Notes: generated from the sequence alone by a model not told the origin. Numbered from the stretch's first letter, positions 44,580 through 57,355 are shown. The stretch: DNA of 64,000 nt from Aselliscus stoliczkanus (GCA_033961575.1 CM066730.1:116277523-116341522), one strand, 5' to 3'. Numbers and translations: made by a program.

Positions 44580-46111
44580 CAGTGGCTTCTTCTTATTGGT
44601 CCATATTCCCCAAGGCTGTTACATCAGAAGCAATGGGGTGTTTCTCACAGCTTTGGTGTTCCATCAGAGCAGTAAAGACCCAATGTTTAATGAGATTAAG
44701 TTAAGTAAAACTGAGAATGTGAAATTTTCCTGGGACTAGGCCATGCCTACCACTGCAAAATTATCTTTAAAACATGTATAATTGAAATTATCTTGAAAAA
44801 TGTATAATGAAAATTATCATTAGAATGTATAATTGAAATTATATATTCTAAACTAAATCATATTCAGTACTTTGACCTAGAAATATACAATATTAATCTC
44901 ATTTTCCCTTTTCTCAAAAGGAGATAAACATTAATTTGAAGGAATTTCTTTAGATCTATCTTTTCATAGTCTTGGTTGGTATGTATATCAGGAGACTTGT
45001 TATGATTATAATAGGCATTGGATCTGCCTAGTTAACTTTATCGCAACAACTCAAGTAGGGAGGAAGACTAGTGGAATAGTGAGTCATGACCAATAGCTTA
45101 AGTTTTGAGAAAAACTTTAGCATAGGACCCTCAAAATTGGTTCTAACTAATAAGTAGCATTTGCTATACCGAGCATTGAAAGCCCATATATGCATTACAG
45201 ATAATGCTGAAACAGCATGAAATGCCAGAGAGGTAAATGCACACTGCTTTGGGAGCACAGAAGCCCATACCTGCTGTGGGAGTTAGACAGCCCTTCACAA
45301 AAGAAGCAATGTTTGAGCTGGGTCTCGGATGAGGAGGAGGAGTTCCAGATGGAGAAAGGTGAATGCTATTTTAGGCAGTGAAAAAATGGAAGTGGAGGTA
45401 TGACAGAATTTCTACAGAACAGTAGGAAGTTTAATGTGACTAGAACTTAAAGTAACAAGAGCAAAATTGGGAGGGTAGACTATGATTGCCATGCTGAGAT
45501 GGTTATGCATTGTCCTGAATTGTAATTTAAGGGAAAATAATTAAGGTGTTTCCTTGGGCTGTGACATGATCAGAACTTGCTGTGTGGGGATATATCTTCT
45601 GTAGATTAAGTCAAAACACTAGATTCACCAATACCACATAGGGCCTCCTGCACTAGTTTTCGCTGGGAATGCTGAGAGTCTGGACTAACAATGACTGGGA
45701 ATGGACAGGAGATGAAGTGAGGGTGTATTTAGAGTGAGGCTGTTAGCTCCGTGATGACAGGGACCATGTGTGTTTTGTTCAACTTTGCTCCATAAAGCTC
45801 TCTATACTTGTTGTGATCCTCAAGTTGATATGTCTCCTTTCTTGCAAGATTCTCGTCCTTTTTACTTTATTACTCAGTTTGTACTGGTTGATCTAAATTG
45901 TCCAATGGAACATTCATTGCTTCTAACTGCTGTCACATACATAGAATTGTCATCAATGAAGAAATTAAAAAGTTAAATATCCTCACTTATCTATACTTTT
46001 TCAGACATTTCTGTTTCATTCTGTTTGTCCATCTAGCTTATGCTTGAAGCGCAGCTACATTTTTAGTGGATGTGTGTAATTTGCCCCACTTCAGAAAGTA
46101 AGGTACATATT
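41521..46111. other. Repeat-poor stretch, no gene recognised
   Basis: A small MIR end may lie at 41535-41600 (a TGTTAAGCACTCAGTAGATA motif). The frames at 42758-42961, 43392-43730 and 43790-43984 have no domain. The only clear repeat is the TC tract at 44509-44575. An old mobile remnant of L3 type may cover 45290-45590 (a GGGCTGTGACATGATCAGAA phrase). No promoter or exon is evident. Confidence 0.4.
44509..44575. repeat. (TC)n microsatellite
   Basis: About 30 TC units with one GT interruption near the left end. Leu/Ser-repeat frames crossing it are artefacts. Confidence 0.97.
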
Positions 46112-46123
46112 ATGAAATACTTT

Positions 46124-46277
46124 AGACTGGCTGAGTAGCTCAGTTGGTTAAGAGCTTGCTCAAGAGTGCAAGCTGAGCTCTGAGCAACAGCAGTTCGATG
46201 CCCAGCTCGAGCTGAGCTGCCACTGAGCTACCAACAGGTGGCAGGATGGCTCAGCTAAAAAAAAAAAAGAAAGAAAA
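46124..46277 (+). mobile_element. tRNA-derived SINE, 3'-shortened (copy N)
   Basis: One VES-like head (GGCTGAGTAGCTCAGTTGGT) and part of a second unit (GGTGGCAGGATGGCTCAGCT), then directly an A-rich tail. The target duplication GAAATACTTT is exact (46114-46123 and 46278-46287). The C-rich 3' module is absent, so it was either primed internally or derives from a tail-less source. Confidence 0.88.
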
Positions 46278-46287
46278 GAAATACTTT

Positions 46288-48345
46288 TTAGCATTTTTTC
46301 AGTGAAGTAGATTTATATGTACAAATATGGAAAGGTTTCCAAGAAGCTTTTTTTTAAGTAATTTAGAGAACAATATTTGACAGTATATTAAACGGAGGAA
46401 AAAAATACAAATCAAAATCATGTATTTTACGTGTATTTATATAATTACATAAATGCCCAGAAAAAAGTATGAAAGAGAATACTCCAAAATGATAACAGTG
46501 CTTACTTCTGAGGGAAAGACCAGAGTGGAGGGAAGATCTTTCATTTCATCTTTATTGTTTGAATATTTTATCCCCATAAAATGCAAGACAAAGAGGAAGA
46601 AAGAGAAAAAGAGGAGGAGAAGAAGGAGGAAGATGAATGTTTGTAAAGAGCAAAAGAATATATGTCTTTGTCCAGTATTGGGAAAGATGGATTTGGTTTC
46701 ATGAATTATTTTTATTATTGCTGCTGAAGTTGTGATTGGTGTAGTAGTGCAATGGATCTGATTCCCAAGTTTAAACTAGGAAATCTGTATTGTAAACTTG
46801 AGCCTGCCTGTGAATAGCTATGAGCTCAAGCAAACAATTAAAATTCCATGTGCATCATCTTCCAGCTCTAAAGCAGGAGAATTAATACTTACCCCTAAAA
46901 AGAATGTTGAAGACAAATTACAGATTTAAGCAAAAGAACTGACATCTTTTGAATGTTATGTAACCATAAGATAGGATGTTCTGGTATAATCTCTACATAC
47001 ATGCATAAACGAACAGACACCAGGTATCTATTGCATAACATCAACCAATTTTAAAAGTGCAAATTATAATTTAGGGTATTCTTGCATAATTCTTGAGTCA
47101 ATGTTGCAAAAAACAATCAGTTCTTTCAGAAAGCCTCCTTTCAGATTTAAATTGAATGGGCAACCATTATTTTTAGTGCTTAAAAACACAGTGGCATCAT
47201 TCCCACCCCCCCACCCTGGGAAATCTCCAATTAGTAGCATCTATTGTCTAATTAGGTGAAAATGATAATCTAAGAAAGTCTATGGATTGTTACAAAAGCA
47301 AAATATAATCCAAGCGTATTTCCAGATGCCAGTGGATTGCTGGAAAGCTGTAAGTTTGACTTTCCGCTCTGATAGAGTTTTAAAAGAGGTCAGGGTACAT
47401 TTTACCATAGTGTCTAGCAATGTGAGTTTATTCAGGCCTTTTGGCAGACATTCCTGCACACTCAAGCTACATCAATGAATCATCCATTGTTGGCTAGCTC
47501 TACTCGCAGTTGCTAAGAGGTTTTTCAAGCATACTGAGGCTTCATTCTACATGGTCTTGAAAAAAAAGGGAAAAATGTATTAAATTTTAAACTGTCTTAT
47601 CTTGCCTAAATAGTAATTAAAATTTTGCCCAGAACTTTAATACTACGGCAATGGGAAAGTCGATGTGTAGCTGGAGGAAGTTCCACTTGGGAAAACACAG
47701 GAGAAAACTTCCTGTTCATAACTCTTCAGAAATGTGTGTGCGGAGGAAATGGAAACATTTAAAAAGGGGTCACAGGCATCAAAAACTCAACTGGGAAGGT
47801 CTAAAATCTTTAAAGAAATATGTGTTTGTTCTCATGTATTTCAAATGAAACTTTTCTTTTATTAAATATACTCTAATTTTCATCATTTCTCTTTGAGCCA
47901 TAAAGACTTCCTTTGTAATTTAGCATGTTATTTTAAAGTTTTGATATAGTTTTTTAAATGTATAAACAAAATACCTTAAAAGAATGACATGTAATTTTTT
48001 CAGCTTGTCATTTTTGAATGTGTAAAGTGTATTATGTTCTATACATGTCCATCCTGAATATTTCAAGTTTAAAATCATATAATAGTTGTTTTATTTGTAT
48101 TCTTTTTGGATTTCACATTATCGAGAGTCCCATAATTTATTATAGATGTTAATCTTTCATTTTGATGGGAAGAAAGGAATAATGTGGAGTACAAATTTAA
48201 AAAGAAAGAAATAGAGCATAACGTACCTTAACTTAAAAAACAATTTTTTAAGAAAAGTTATTGGATTTGAGTCCATTCCTTCGTTTCCCAGGATAAAATT
48301 CTATTCCCTAAATCTCTCATGAGGATGAAGCTTTTGAGATAGAAC
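46288..48345. other. No gene recognised; possible conserved non-coding DNA
   Basis: 46450-46600 (with GTATGAAAGAGAATACTCCA) resembles an old interspersed repeat that I cannot name. A purine-rich tract lies at 46590-46635. The 47050-47300 part has several homeodomain-type sites, including CTAATTAG (see findings). Frames at 46453-46704 and 47651-47848 are Lys/Arg-rich by base composition only. Confidence 0.35.
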
Positions 48346-48349
48346 ATGG

Positions 48350-48525
48350 GCTTTAAAGTTGGTCAGGCCTGAGTTAAGATCCTGGCTGCTCCTTGTTCTG
48401 GATGGCGAACTTTGAACAAGTTACTCACCTTCTTTGGGACCAACTTCCACATCTACAACATAAGAATGCACACCACTGCAGGTTGCTATGGGATTCATCT
48501 GAGGAAACATCGTAGCCCTGGCAGA
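48350..48525 (+). repeat. MIR fragment
   Basis: GGCCTGAGTTAAGATCCTGG, then AACTTTGAACAAGTTACTCA, then a CCACATCTACAACATAAGAA part: the sense MIR order. Confidence 0.75.
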
Positions 48526-48529
48526 TGGT

Positions 48530-50020
48530 GAGGCCTGGATCAATGTCAGTTCTCAGCTTTTCTAAACCGTTGGAGGCTAATATCAATATGCTCTTAAATG
48601 CTCATAACCAAACCCTGTTTAAGTTGGCAACATTAGTGTTTGCTTTACTTCTAATTTCAACAGAGATGTATTTGGGTGAGTCGGGGAGATCATTCATCTC
48701 TTGTGGAGGAACTTGGGATAAGAGCACGTGGAAAAGTCTTGCTCCTTGGCCTTCCTTCTGGAAGCGTAACAAAACGTTTGTGGTTCTTGACTGCTTGTCT
48801 CCTTGCTCTCGATGAGGTGTCTTTCTCATGTGGGCCTCAGCTGCTTTCAAGACCTCTTCTCCACCATGCCATCTTCAGTTTACCATTCACTGCTCTAAAG
48901 CAGGGCTTCATTGAAGGCTCTTTAATTTCAGCCAAAGATCAAGTATTTCCCTAGCCACATGTGGAGCAGGGGACGATCCACGCTTTGGTACCAGCCCTGT
49001 TCTGTTGATCCAGAGCATTACTTTTTAAGACTTTAAAGCAAATTTACAGAAAAATAAGGAGCGACTCTGTTTGTATGCTTAAGCTTCCTGACACCTGCGC
49101 TTGTTTAGAGGAAATATCTTCCATGTCTGAACTAACAATTTGACGATGTACACCCATTATGGAACCACGTACATTATTTTTACAGTAAGATTTTTAACAT
49201 CGGGTGAAAACAAGGTCTTTTCCTCAGGTGTTTCACTATTTCCCTCTGTAATCTCAGATATAGTTGAAACCCTATTTCTTTTAGATAATCTTTGTTATGC
49301 TAGATTGTAGACCAAATGGAATCAAGCCCATTTGGCCTATCTATTGAATTAAACTGGAGAGAATTGCTAGACTCCCCGCTCTCAGAAAGATGTGAAGTGG
49401 CAGCTGTATGGAACTGGCAGAGAATCTTGTAGCCCCTGCATAAAAAGAGTAGGGCTCATGTAGCTTAGCAGTGATATCTGCAAAAACAGCATGTCTGTCC
49501 TTGCCAAAAGAAGATAAAACAGACTTGAAAATGACAGAGTAAGGATGTAATATCAGGCTCTCCAAAGGCCGACTGGGGAGCCGGTCATTCCCTGGCAGAA
49601 ATGAAGCAAAACAAAACCCAAAGGAAAGAAGTAGGGGCTTAATACCTAGAGAAATGCTGTTCTCCCAAATAAAGAAAATCACCATGAATTGACTGAAATT
49701 GCAGTGGTGACATTCAATAAGAGCACTAGCTGGAACAACTTTTCCGGCTTCCCATTAGCGTTTCACTTCGCAATGATAATTTTTGTATAATTCAACTTGA
49801 GAGAGAGGGAGGGAGAGAAAGAGAACCTTCCCTCACTTTCTAAATCATGGCTCAGGAGTGCATTATAAAACACCAAGAACGGAAAAGCCATTACTTGGAA
49901 TATAAAGAAATACTTGAATCTACAATATCATTAAGCTCTTGGATTCAGTTTCCACAGACAAGCTCTGTATTCCCACAAGAGTCTGGAAAATTAACTTCTA
50001 TTTTTTTCTGTCTGGAGTTG
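48530..50020. other. No gene or recognised repeat
   Basis: Overlapping frames on both strands at 48525-48954 and a 114-codon minus frame at 49341-49685 have no recognisable domain. A purine run (GAGAGAGGGAGGGAGAGAAA) lies at 49800. Confidence 0.35.
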
Positions 50021-50023
50021 CAG

Positions 50024-50176
50024 TTAGTGTTATTATTTGCTCCATGGCTCAATCCGGGGCAGACTGTTCTGCAGTGACACAGGTGGATGTGAAAACAGGG
50101 AATCTGTTGAAAAGATTCCGGAGGAACTGCTTCCCTAAAGCAACTTTGGATGGCAGTTTGATGGCAGTCCGCTATG
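50024..50176 (+). CDS. Candidate coding exon, unidentified
   Basis: I do not recognise a gene here. The signals are a pyrimidine-rich run ending in an AG at 50022-50023, a start codon at 50044, 44 open codons and a strong donor-like G|GTAAGG with GT at 50177-50178. The translated part begins MAQSGADCSAV and contains a basic patch (KRFRRN). The frame is also open upstream of the ATG to 49939, so the exon could instead be internal. Codon use is more coding-like than the surroundings, and no transposon is recognised here. Against it: the frame is short, the next exon cannot be placed, and splice motifs arise by chance at this length. It could be an alternative first exon, a decayed exon or noise. 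Confidence 0.25.
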
Positions 50177-50179
50177 GTA

Positions 50180-53100
50180 AGGACACATGAAGCTTAGCAG
50201 TACCTTCTAGAATGTGGTCTTACAGGGTTTGTCACCTACAGTCCTATAGGGAGAGGTTTCATGTGTAATGGGTCATTAGGACCCAGTGGCATCCTCTGAG
50301 AAGGAGATCCTAGAAATGGAGGCCACTGAATTCTTAATACTTGTGAATTGTGATGTTGCTCTGCGTTTTTCTGATTAGCCTTATTTGTGAAATATATATG
50401 CAGCTCTTAAAGGAAATTTTCATAAACCTTTTTTTTTTCTTTCATGTGGGCTTTAAAATATTCTAGAAATTTACTGTGAAAACTAGTTATAGAAAGAGTT
50501 TTTTATCTTATTAAAAGTAGCAGGAGGGATATTGTTATGATTTAAGATATAGAAATTGTTTTGTATTAACTAAAGTGTTTTATTGTCAGCACTTACATTG
50601 GTAAAATGTGGCATGTGAATTTTGCCAAGAGTACACCGTGTTTTCATTTGTAAGCAATCACACAAAGGGAGCTATATTTCATGGTTCTTCCCATTGAATT
50701 ATTTTTCTAGTAAACAACTTGGCATAAAATAGACTGAAACATCCATTCTTTTAACAACTATGTTAAATTACAGAGTAATGGTCCAAAATAGAATTTGAAC
50801 TGATTTAATACATAATTTGACAATAGGGGGGAAATGGATCTTTTTTCCAACTGAGGATAGACATAACTGTTTTCTTTTGAGTAACTTGTTTTCCCTTTAG
50901 TAAGTTTAGGACTTGCCTGATCCACAGCCAGCCTTGAGAATCCCTTTGTTCAGAAATGTTCAATGTTATGTTGACTAAGGAGCAACTTGGGGGTTGAAAA
51001 ATAGATCAGCATTTGAGTTTCTGACTGTAGGCTATTTTTAAAGTAAAGTGCTGAGAGTTCCAACTAAAAATTTGCAAATGCTCCAGGACACTGTGCCTGG
51101 AAATAAGATTCCTGAATAGTAGAGCATGGGGATGTTTAGGCTGCCCTTACAGAAATGAGCCTTCAAGGACATTGAAGTACAGTGTGTCTTGCACGTTTTC
51201 AATGGTTCTTCTTAGATTTTTCTTGGATGGAACTAGTCTATCTTGTTTTCCTTCTTTTCTATCATTCTGTTTGGTAAACCTAGGAGTTGACATGTCCAAA
51301 GGGGAAAATCCCCTCAAACGTGGCTATCATTACTCTACAGATCAAGCCTTAGGAGCTTTTCAGGGAGGGGCCCAGCCCACTGCCAACACACACAGATCCC
51401 TTCTTATCACTTGGAACAGACACCCTTCCCTGGGCACATGCACAACTCTCTTAAGAGAGCAGGTATCTTTTGAGGTTAAACTAATATTTTGGGAGCAAAG
51501 GCAAGAATTCTGAGAAGATTTTTATGAGTTAATTGTGTTTTCTAGAAATGAAACTTTATGTCAGCTATATTTACCAGAAAGTCCACAAAGCACTTAGTGT
51601 TTGTAACTGAAATTATAGATTTCAGAAGAAATTTTCAAATTAACCTGAGTCTAGAAGAGAATGGAAATTCATATATACTGCCTTTTAAAAATATTTTGTC
51701 TGTAAAAATTTTCAGAAAGTCATCTCGTTTGCTACTAGTTGAAAAACCTATTAAGGAAAAAATTTCACAGGCTATGGAAGAGAGAAATAAGGTGAACTTT
51801 TAGAAGACTAGACTTTCAGGACACATTAAAAAAACTAGGTGCAGAACAGTTTATGAAAATGTTTTTTTTCAAATAAGATAGTAATAGTGCTTCTTTTTTA
51901 AAATTCACATATAACAATATCTCATTTCACAGTTGAATGATAGAAATTTTCAAATAGTTCAAAAGCTGCTTCTGTTAAAATTCAAAGTAAACTTATACTT
52001 CAGCCTCATCACGACCTTTTCTCCTTAAGGAAAATGCTAACTGTTATTCTGTATAGACTGTTAGAACTGTCTTTAGTATTTCTGATTTATTTAGTCATTC
52101 TCTTGTGCTCCCAGAAAGTGAATAAATCCAAGTATAAAGGTATCCAAGTATAAAAGTATAATGGACTATTTCACTTTTAATAAATTTCAAGTTTTCATAG
52201 TAGTGTCCCTCTGTCTTTGGAGCTCTATGTCCTTGGCAAAAAGAAGCAGTTCCTGACATTTGACTGTTAGGCTATGTCAACACAGTGTATTATCACAGCT
52301 ACTTTTAAGTATTCAAAGGCAGTTTCTACACAGCACCGAAATTCACTGATGAAAGAGTGTCACTCTGGTGTCCTCAGAAGTGTTCACTGTACTGCCTCAT
52401 GTCTGTCATTGTATAAGGATATTCCTTTATGCATCTTCATGCTACTACCCAAGGGGTATAGGACAGTTTAGAAGGATATGTCAAATACAAGGTAGAATCA
52501 ATCAAAATGTGGATAAAGGAGAAAACAACAATAATTAACATCACATAGAGCCAGGAATGCAGTTAATGACATGCATAACCTATACACTCTTACAGATGGG
52601 TCACAAATTCCACTGTAATCTTTCTAACTGCAAGCATTAACAGGTGAACCTGGCAGGTGTTTTAGCATGCGATGACCCAAAGACATGGAAAAATCAGTTG
52701 CTGAAGAGAAGTGGAAGCGTTCTTACTACTAAGCTCAGAGAGGAATTTCCTTGTGGGGACCCCGTGTGGACAGTGTGTGATATAAATAGCATCATTTATC
52801 ACATTCCTGTAGAAGATGCAACTCCTTGGATTAATTCAGATATACCTTTTAGAATTTCTGGAAGAGTACACTGTGTGTTCTTCAGAGAAACCTCCCTGAT
52901 TGTTTTCGATAAATAGTGCCAATGAGCCCAAGATTTTATTATAAAAAAGTGACTGGGATACAGCAAAACAAGGCCAAAGGGGAAAAAAACTCTTTGGGTC
53001 TACTCAGGCACATACAAGTAGACCAAAAAAAAAAAAAAAAAAAGGAGGGAGGAAGGAGGCTTTCATGACTCCACAGTTTTGTTCCTTTAACAGGGCTGAC

Positions 53101-53290
53101 ATAGATGCAATTTTAAAAAAAAATTTAAAGTCCTATTTCTGGATTCTTCATGATCAAAATAAAATCTCAATAAAACATGTATTGAATGTGGACAATATCA
53201 TTTCTTTGTGTTTTCTCCCAGACAAGCTATTTGAGAACTGCACACCCAGGCAACTAAATGATTTCATTTCCCTCAGAGTATTTAGAAGAT
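50180..53290. other. No gene or recognised repeat
   Basis: AT-rich. Frames at 51172-51513, 51558-51803 and 52644-52916 are open for 81-113 codons without domains. The last starts a few bases after an AG but lacks a pyrimidine tract. A poly(A) run at 53023-53043 followed by GGAGGGAGGAAGGAGG is a simple purine tract. Confidence 0.35.
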
Positions 53291-53305
53291 GAATAAACAA
53301 TAAAA

Positions 53306-53745
53306 GGGGCCGGCGGAGTGGCGCATTGGTTAAGAGCTGGCTTGGGACTCCAGTAGCCCTGGTTCGGATCCCACATATGAGGGCCAGTGACACTGCCCTT
53401 TACAGCTAACAACAGCTCCACCTGGAGCTGGGCTGTGCGAGCCCCGGCGACAGTGTAGGCTGCAGCCCCTGCTGCAGTAGGCGGCCATAGGCTACAGTGA
53501 GTGGCCGGCAGCCAGTGTGAGCGGCCAGCAGGAGCTGCCAAGAGCCGCGATGAGCGACCATCCAGAGGCCGGCGACCGATCTGCCTCACTCAGGAAGAGC
53601 GCAATGATGATACCAACATGGGCCAGTGAAGCAACGTCCTCCGCAACTAGACTGAAGAACAAAAGGACAGCAACTTGTCTGTTCCCCGTCCCGGATTCCC
53701 CAACGCTGTTCCCCTCCCCCAATTCCCCAATGAAATCTTTAAAAG
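53306..53745 (+). mobile_element. Long composite SINE (copy O)
   Basis: Head GGGGCCGGCGGAGTGGCGCA, B-box-like GGTTCGGATCC, complete middle and C-rich end, tail AAATCTTTAAAAG. The target duplication AAACAATAAAA is exact (53295-53305 and 53746-53756). Confidence 0.95.
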
Positions 53746-54099
53746 AAACAATAAAACAACCTTGGTGTTAGGATATTTGAGTTGTAGTTAGTTCATTGTT
53801 TTGGTTATTACTTTGTTATAAGTAGGTTTGTCTTATCAGGCCATTCCTAGTTTGGGACAATTAATCAGATCAGAATGCTTGGCTTTCTACTATCTCTAGC
53901 AGAAGAACAAGCACCTATTTCATCCAAAAACAGTACAGGATTGTCTTTCTCCAAAATAAAAAGTTGCATGGGAGGTAGGGACCTTTATTTCTTTTCCTTG
54001 TGTTTCCTTAAAGGAAACCATTGCAGTGAACCATTCTGGTCCTTTGATCCATGCCAGGAAGTGGCTAATCTCCTTGGTCAGCCACATTTTTGAGTTGAT

Positions 54100-54450
54100 T
54101 GGCAGGTCACTGCCTCAAAAGTAGGAAACAGGTTCTACCTTTTTCTCTTTGCTCAGCAGAGCATGCCTGTGCCTCTGCTTCCTGTTTCCTTGTGGAATGT
54201 CCTGGGACAGGTGGGTGGAGTGGAGGATGGCGCAGTTGGGTTTTTAAATCAGATTTACCCTGCTCGCAGATCAGGCTGTGTTCAGTTTCATCTGGAAAGC
54301 AGGAGACCTTGCCAGTTCTCCACTGTTTTCCACTGTTGTCCACAGAGGACCCTGAATAAAGCTGATATCTGATCCCTCTTTGTCCTGTGTCTCTTCCTGT
54401 TTAGTCATAGGGTAGAGGAGAGGAGGGGGGAGTGATTGGCACCCCGAACC
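54100..54450 (+). repeat. Possible retroviral LTR remnant
   Basis: An AATAAA at 54355 is followed after about 20 bp by TTGTCCTGTGTCTCTTCCTG, the style of the R-U5 part of gammaretrovirus-like LTRs. Near 54440 the text TTGGCACCCCGAACC resembles the primer-binding-site region that follows a 5' LTR. The left edge cannot be set and no paired LTR or viral gene follows. It could be an old class I LTR or coincidence. Confidence 0.35.
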
Positions 54451-54479
54451 AAAGGCAAATAGGGACACTGGAGCAGGAT

Positions 54480-55200
54480 TGGGCCTGACCTAACATAGAA
54501 GACTATGTGCCAGTATATGCCTTTCTATCCTTTGACTTCAGATATGAAGTTGGCTGCTTTCTTTTTTCTATGATGAGTAAAAACGATATTTCTGGGAGTG
54601 TTTTTGTTAGAAGTTAAGAAGTCTTCTAGAAATGTCAGGTTCGATCACACATTATTTTGCCATTATTGCTGAACTGTATTGGCATAACTGTAATAGAAAA
54701 TGTTGGTATTTTACTTATGGTGAGGAATTTCCCTCTGTCTGAAATTGCCTCCTAATCTCCCTCTTCCATTCCCCTTTGGGGGCCTAATTCCAACTCCAGC
54801 TGGAACATGAGTTCCCTGAGGTCAAGGAGTTCATTTTTATCATCTTTGCATCATATCTTTCGTTCATCCCTTACTCATATATCCATCCCCTCCAAAAAAC
54901 TCCAACATCTTATTAGCATCTCTTATCTGATAAGGCACCCTGCCAGGCCCATATTGACGGAGCTGTCGACATGAGAGCAGAGCTGCCGCCATCACAAGCC
55001 TCTTAGTCTCTGGGGAAGACCCTCATGACCAGAGGATTTCAACTAAGTAGCTACAGCATTGAGCATGGGCCTGACACAGCATCCATCAGTCCTCTGTTCA
55101 GAAATTTCTGTTCAGAGGGTGAATAAATTAATGGTGGTACACAATTGATGTTCTGCATTTTTCATGTGGATTGTCTGGATTCCCAGACTAAAATTTAGTA
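54480..55200. other. No gene or recognised repeat
   Basis: Mixed sequence without long frames. An L2-like phrase (TGAGTTCCCTGAGGTCAAGG near 54808) may mark a decayed fragment. Confidence 0.35.
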
Positions 55201-55204
55201 GACT

Positions 55205-55460
55205 GTAAGTAAATAATATTTAGTGAACATTTGCTGTGGGTAGGGCACCATGCTAAGTGCTTCTTATACACCACTTTGTTCATCATAACAATCTAGACAT
55301 TAAAAACAACTTTTAATGTCCATTTTACAGATAAGGAAACTGAGGTTCAGAGTATAAGTAACTTGTCTGATCACCTAGCAACTCGCAGAACAAGGATTTG
55401 AAAGAAGTTGTTCAATTTTAAAGCTCGTGAATGTAAGCACTTTGCTCTACAGCTTTGGGG
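55205..55460 (-). repeat. MIR fragment
   Basis: A GGCACCATGCTAAGTGCTTC part, then GATAAGGAAACTGAGGTTCA and AAGTAACTTGTCTGATCACC: a well preserved reverse-complement MIR. Confidence 0.85.
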
Positions 55461-56084
55461 AGCTGTCTATTTGAATTCCTTTTAGTGGCTCCTGGGCCAG
55501 TGAGACCTTAACAAAGAACCTGCCTATCAGTCAGGAAACCAAATAGTCTACGTTGAAAGTAGATAAAAATATCTTCATCAGAAACACAGTGAAGGTGACA
55601 CTTCATTTTTTTGTCATTTTTCAGAGAGCCATTGATGTCATAGAATGGTAGTATCTACAAGAATTTTCCTGGGTGCTATACCCAGATAAGTTAAAGAAGA
55701 GATGCCTATGGATTCTTATAATGAAACTGTCATAAGTTTTTTAATATAAAGTATAACATTATAGTTTACTAATGGATCTAATGATTCTGGACAACACATT
55801 TAGAAATGGAACTGGTAGGGATGGAGGGTTGGGGAACTAAAGCTAATGAAATGTGTTGGGTTTTTTTCCCGTGCTTCCAGTTTAATTTCTAAAGGAAAAC
55901 AATGAACAAGATTAAAATTATTTTTATATAATGACTTTTCATTCAACCACCCAGGCTATTTCTATAACCTCAGTTTTTAACATTTACTATCTGTCTATAT
56001 AACTTGTGTTTACAAAGCTAGTGTTCAGGAGGCAGTCTTTTTTTTTTTCTTAACAATAGTAGTAATAGTAACAGTAGCTACAAT
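55461..56084. other. No gene or recognised repeat
   Basis: AT-rich spacer between two MIRs, with a T-run at 56038-56048. No open frame of note. Confidence 0.35.
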
Positions 56085-56325
56085 TGAGTTTTCTATGCAC
56101 CATGCATTATTCCATTTAATCATCATAGCAACCGTATGAGACAGTCACTATAATAATCTCCACTTTAAAAACAAGGCCCCAAAATTGGAGAAGTTGAATA
56201 ATAGCTTCAGGTCAAGGAATCAAAAGTTGGAAAGGTTGACTAATATCTCAAGATCACACAATTAGTAAGTGGTTGATCTTATAATCAAAATGCAGTCTGG
56301 CTGATTCCAATTCCATGAACTCAGT
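56085..56325 (-). repeat. MIR fragment
   Basis: CTATGCACCATGCATTATTC, then CAACCGTATGAGACAGTCAC, then ACACAATTAGTAAGTGGTTG: the order of a reverse-complement MIR. A local near-duplicate (TTGGAGAAGTTGAATAA and TTGGAAAGGTTGACTAA) suggests an internal tandem duplication of about 50 bp. Confidence 0.75.
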
Positions 56326-57355
56326 TACTGGGTTGAAATGTGTTGTTTCACATTTCAACTAAACTGCCATTATGAAAGGCCTTGTGGTCCAAACATACAG
56401 GTTTCCCAGTGGCAAAATGATTTGAGGAAGAGACTGAACAATTTCCAATTTGATAATATTCTTCTAAAATGTTTTTTGAAATGAGATATCTCTCCTAAAA
56501 GCAAATTATTGAAGAACACAGTCATTAGGATAAAATTAAGCACCTATTTTACTCATCCTCTATTTTTTTCTAAGATGTTTCTGGTTTCCTTGACCAGGCC
56601 TAAATGAAATGTTTTTTCCCTGAGCTATTCTGAATTTGTTTTTGCTTCAAGTTAGGAAAGCGCCCTAGGTGTAGCTATGGTTCCATGTTTCCAGCTGCTT
56701 TGCTCTGTGCCATGTCTTTGACACTTTCAGCAAAGGTACCCTGGCACTCCAAGGCTGTCTCATTCAGCAGTGTAAATAGATATTGCAGAAGAGAAGAAAA
56801 AAAGAGTCAGCAATAATTATTAACTGTATTTCTGAGTCACTGTTAATTTTAATACAATAGTTAAATTTGCTACGAGCCCATCTCCCAAACATGGTCCAGA
56901 GACAGACTGCTGTATAAGTACAAATGGACTCCTTACTTAGCTTCCAAGCTCTGTTAGAGCTAACAGTTAAAAATAGAGCATAGCATTTTAAGTAATATTA
57001 AAACAAATCCTACAAGGGTATATCAAACTCACTGTCCACTCCATCTCATGCTAACATCACCCATATCATCAAGAATCACTATACTGGTTCTTACGAAGTA
57101 ATTTCTATGTTATCCATTTTATTTGTTAGAGGGGGAAATGTTGGTCTTCATTGTTTTGAGAAAAAAGTCATTTGAGTTGTAAAAAAATTACATAATGTTG
57201 GCACAGAGGTTGGCAGGGAAGCAAAGTAACAATGTTTAAGTGTACGGGTTTGAACCTTCCACTTCCATCCCCTGACACCCACAGGAGTTGCCCTTTTGCT
57301 GTAAACAATTATAAAACTTGACCAAGTATATGAAATAATGGTTTTCAGGCAATTG
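56326..57355. other. No gene or recognised repeat
   Basis: AT-rich. Minus-strand frames at 57148-57460 are short and domain-less. Confidence 0.35.

Noticed and set aside
52644..52916. 90-codon open frame after an AG dinucleotide
   Set aside because: No pyrimidine tract before the AG, no donor that keeps the frame, no recognised domain. Could only be revived by transcript data.
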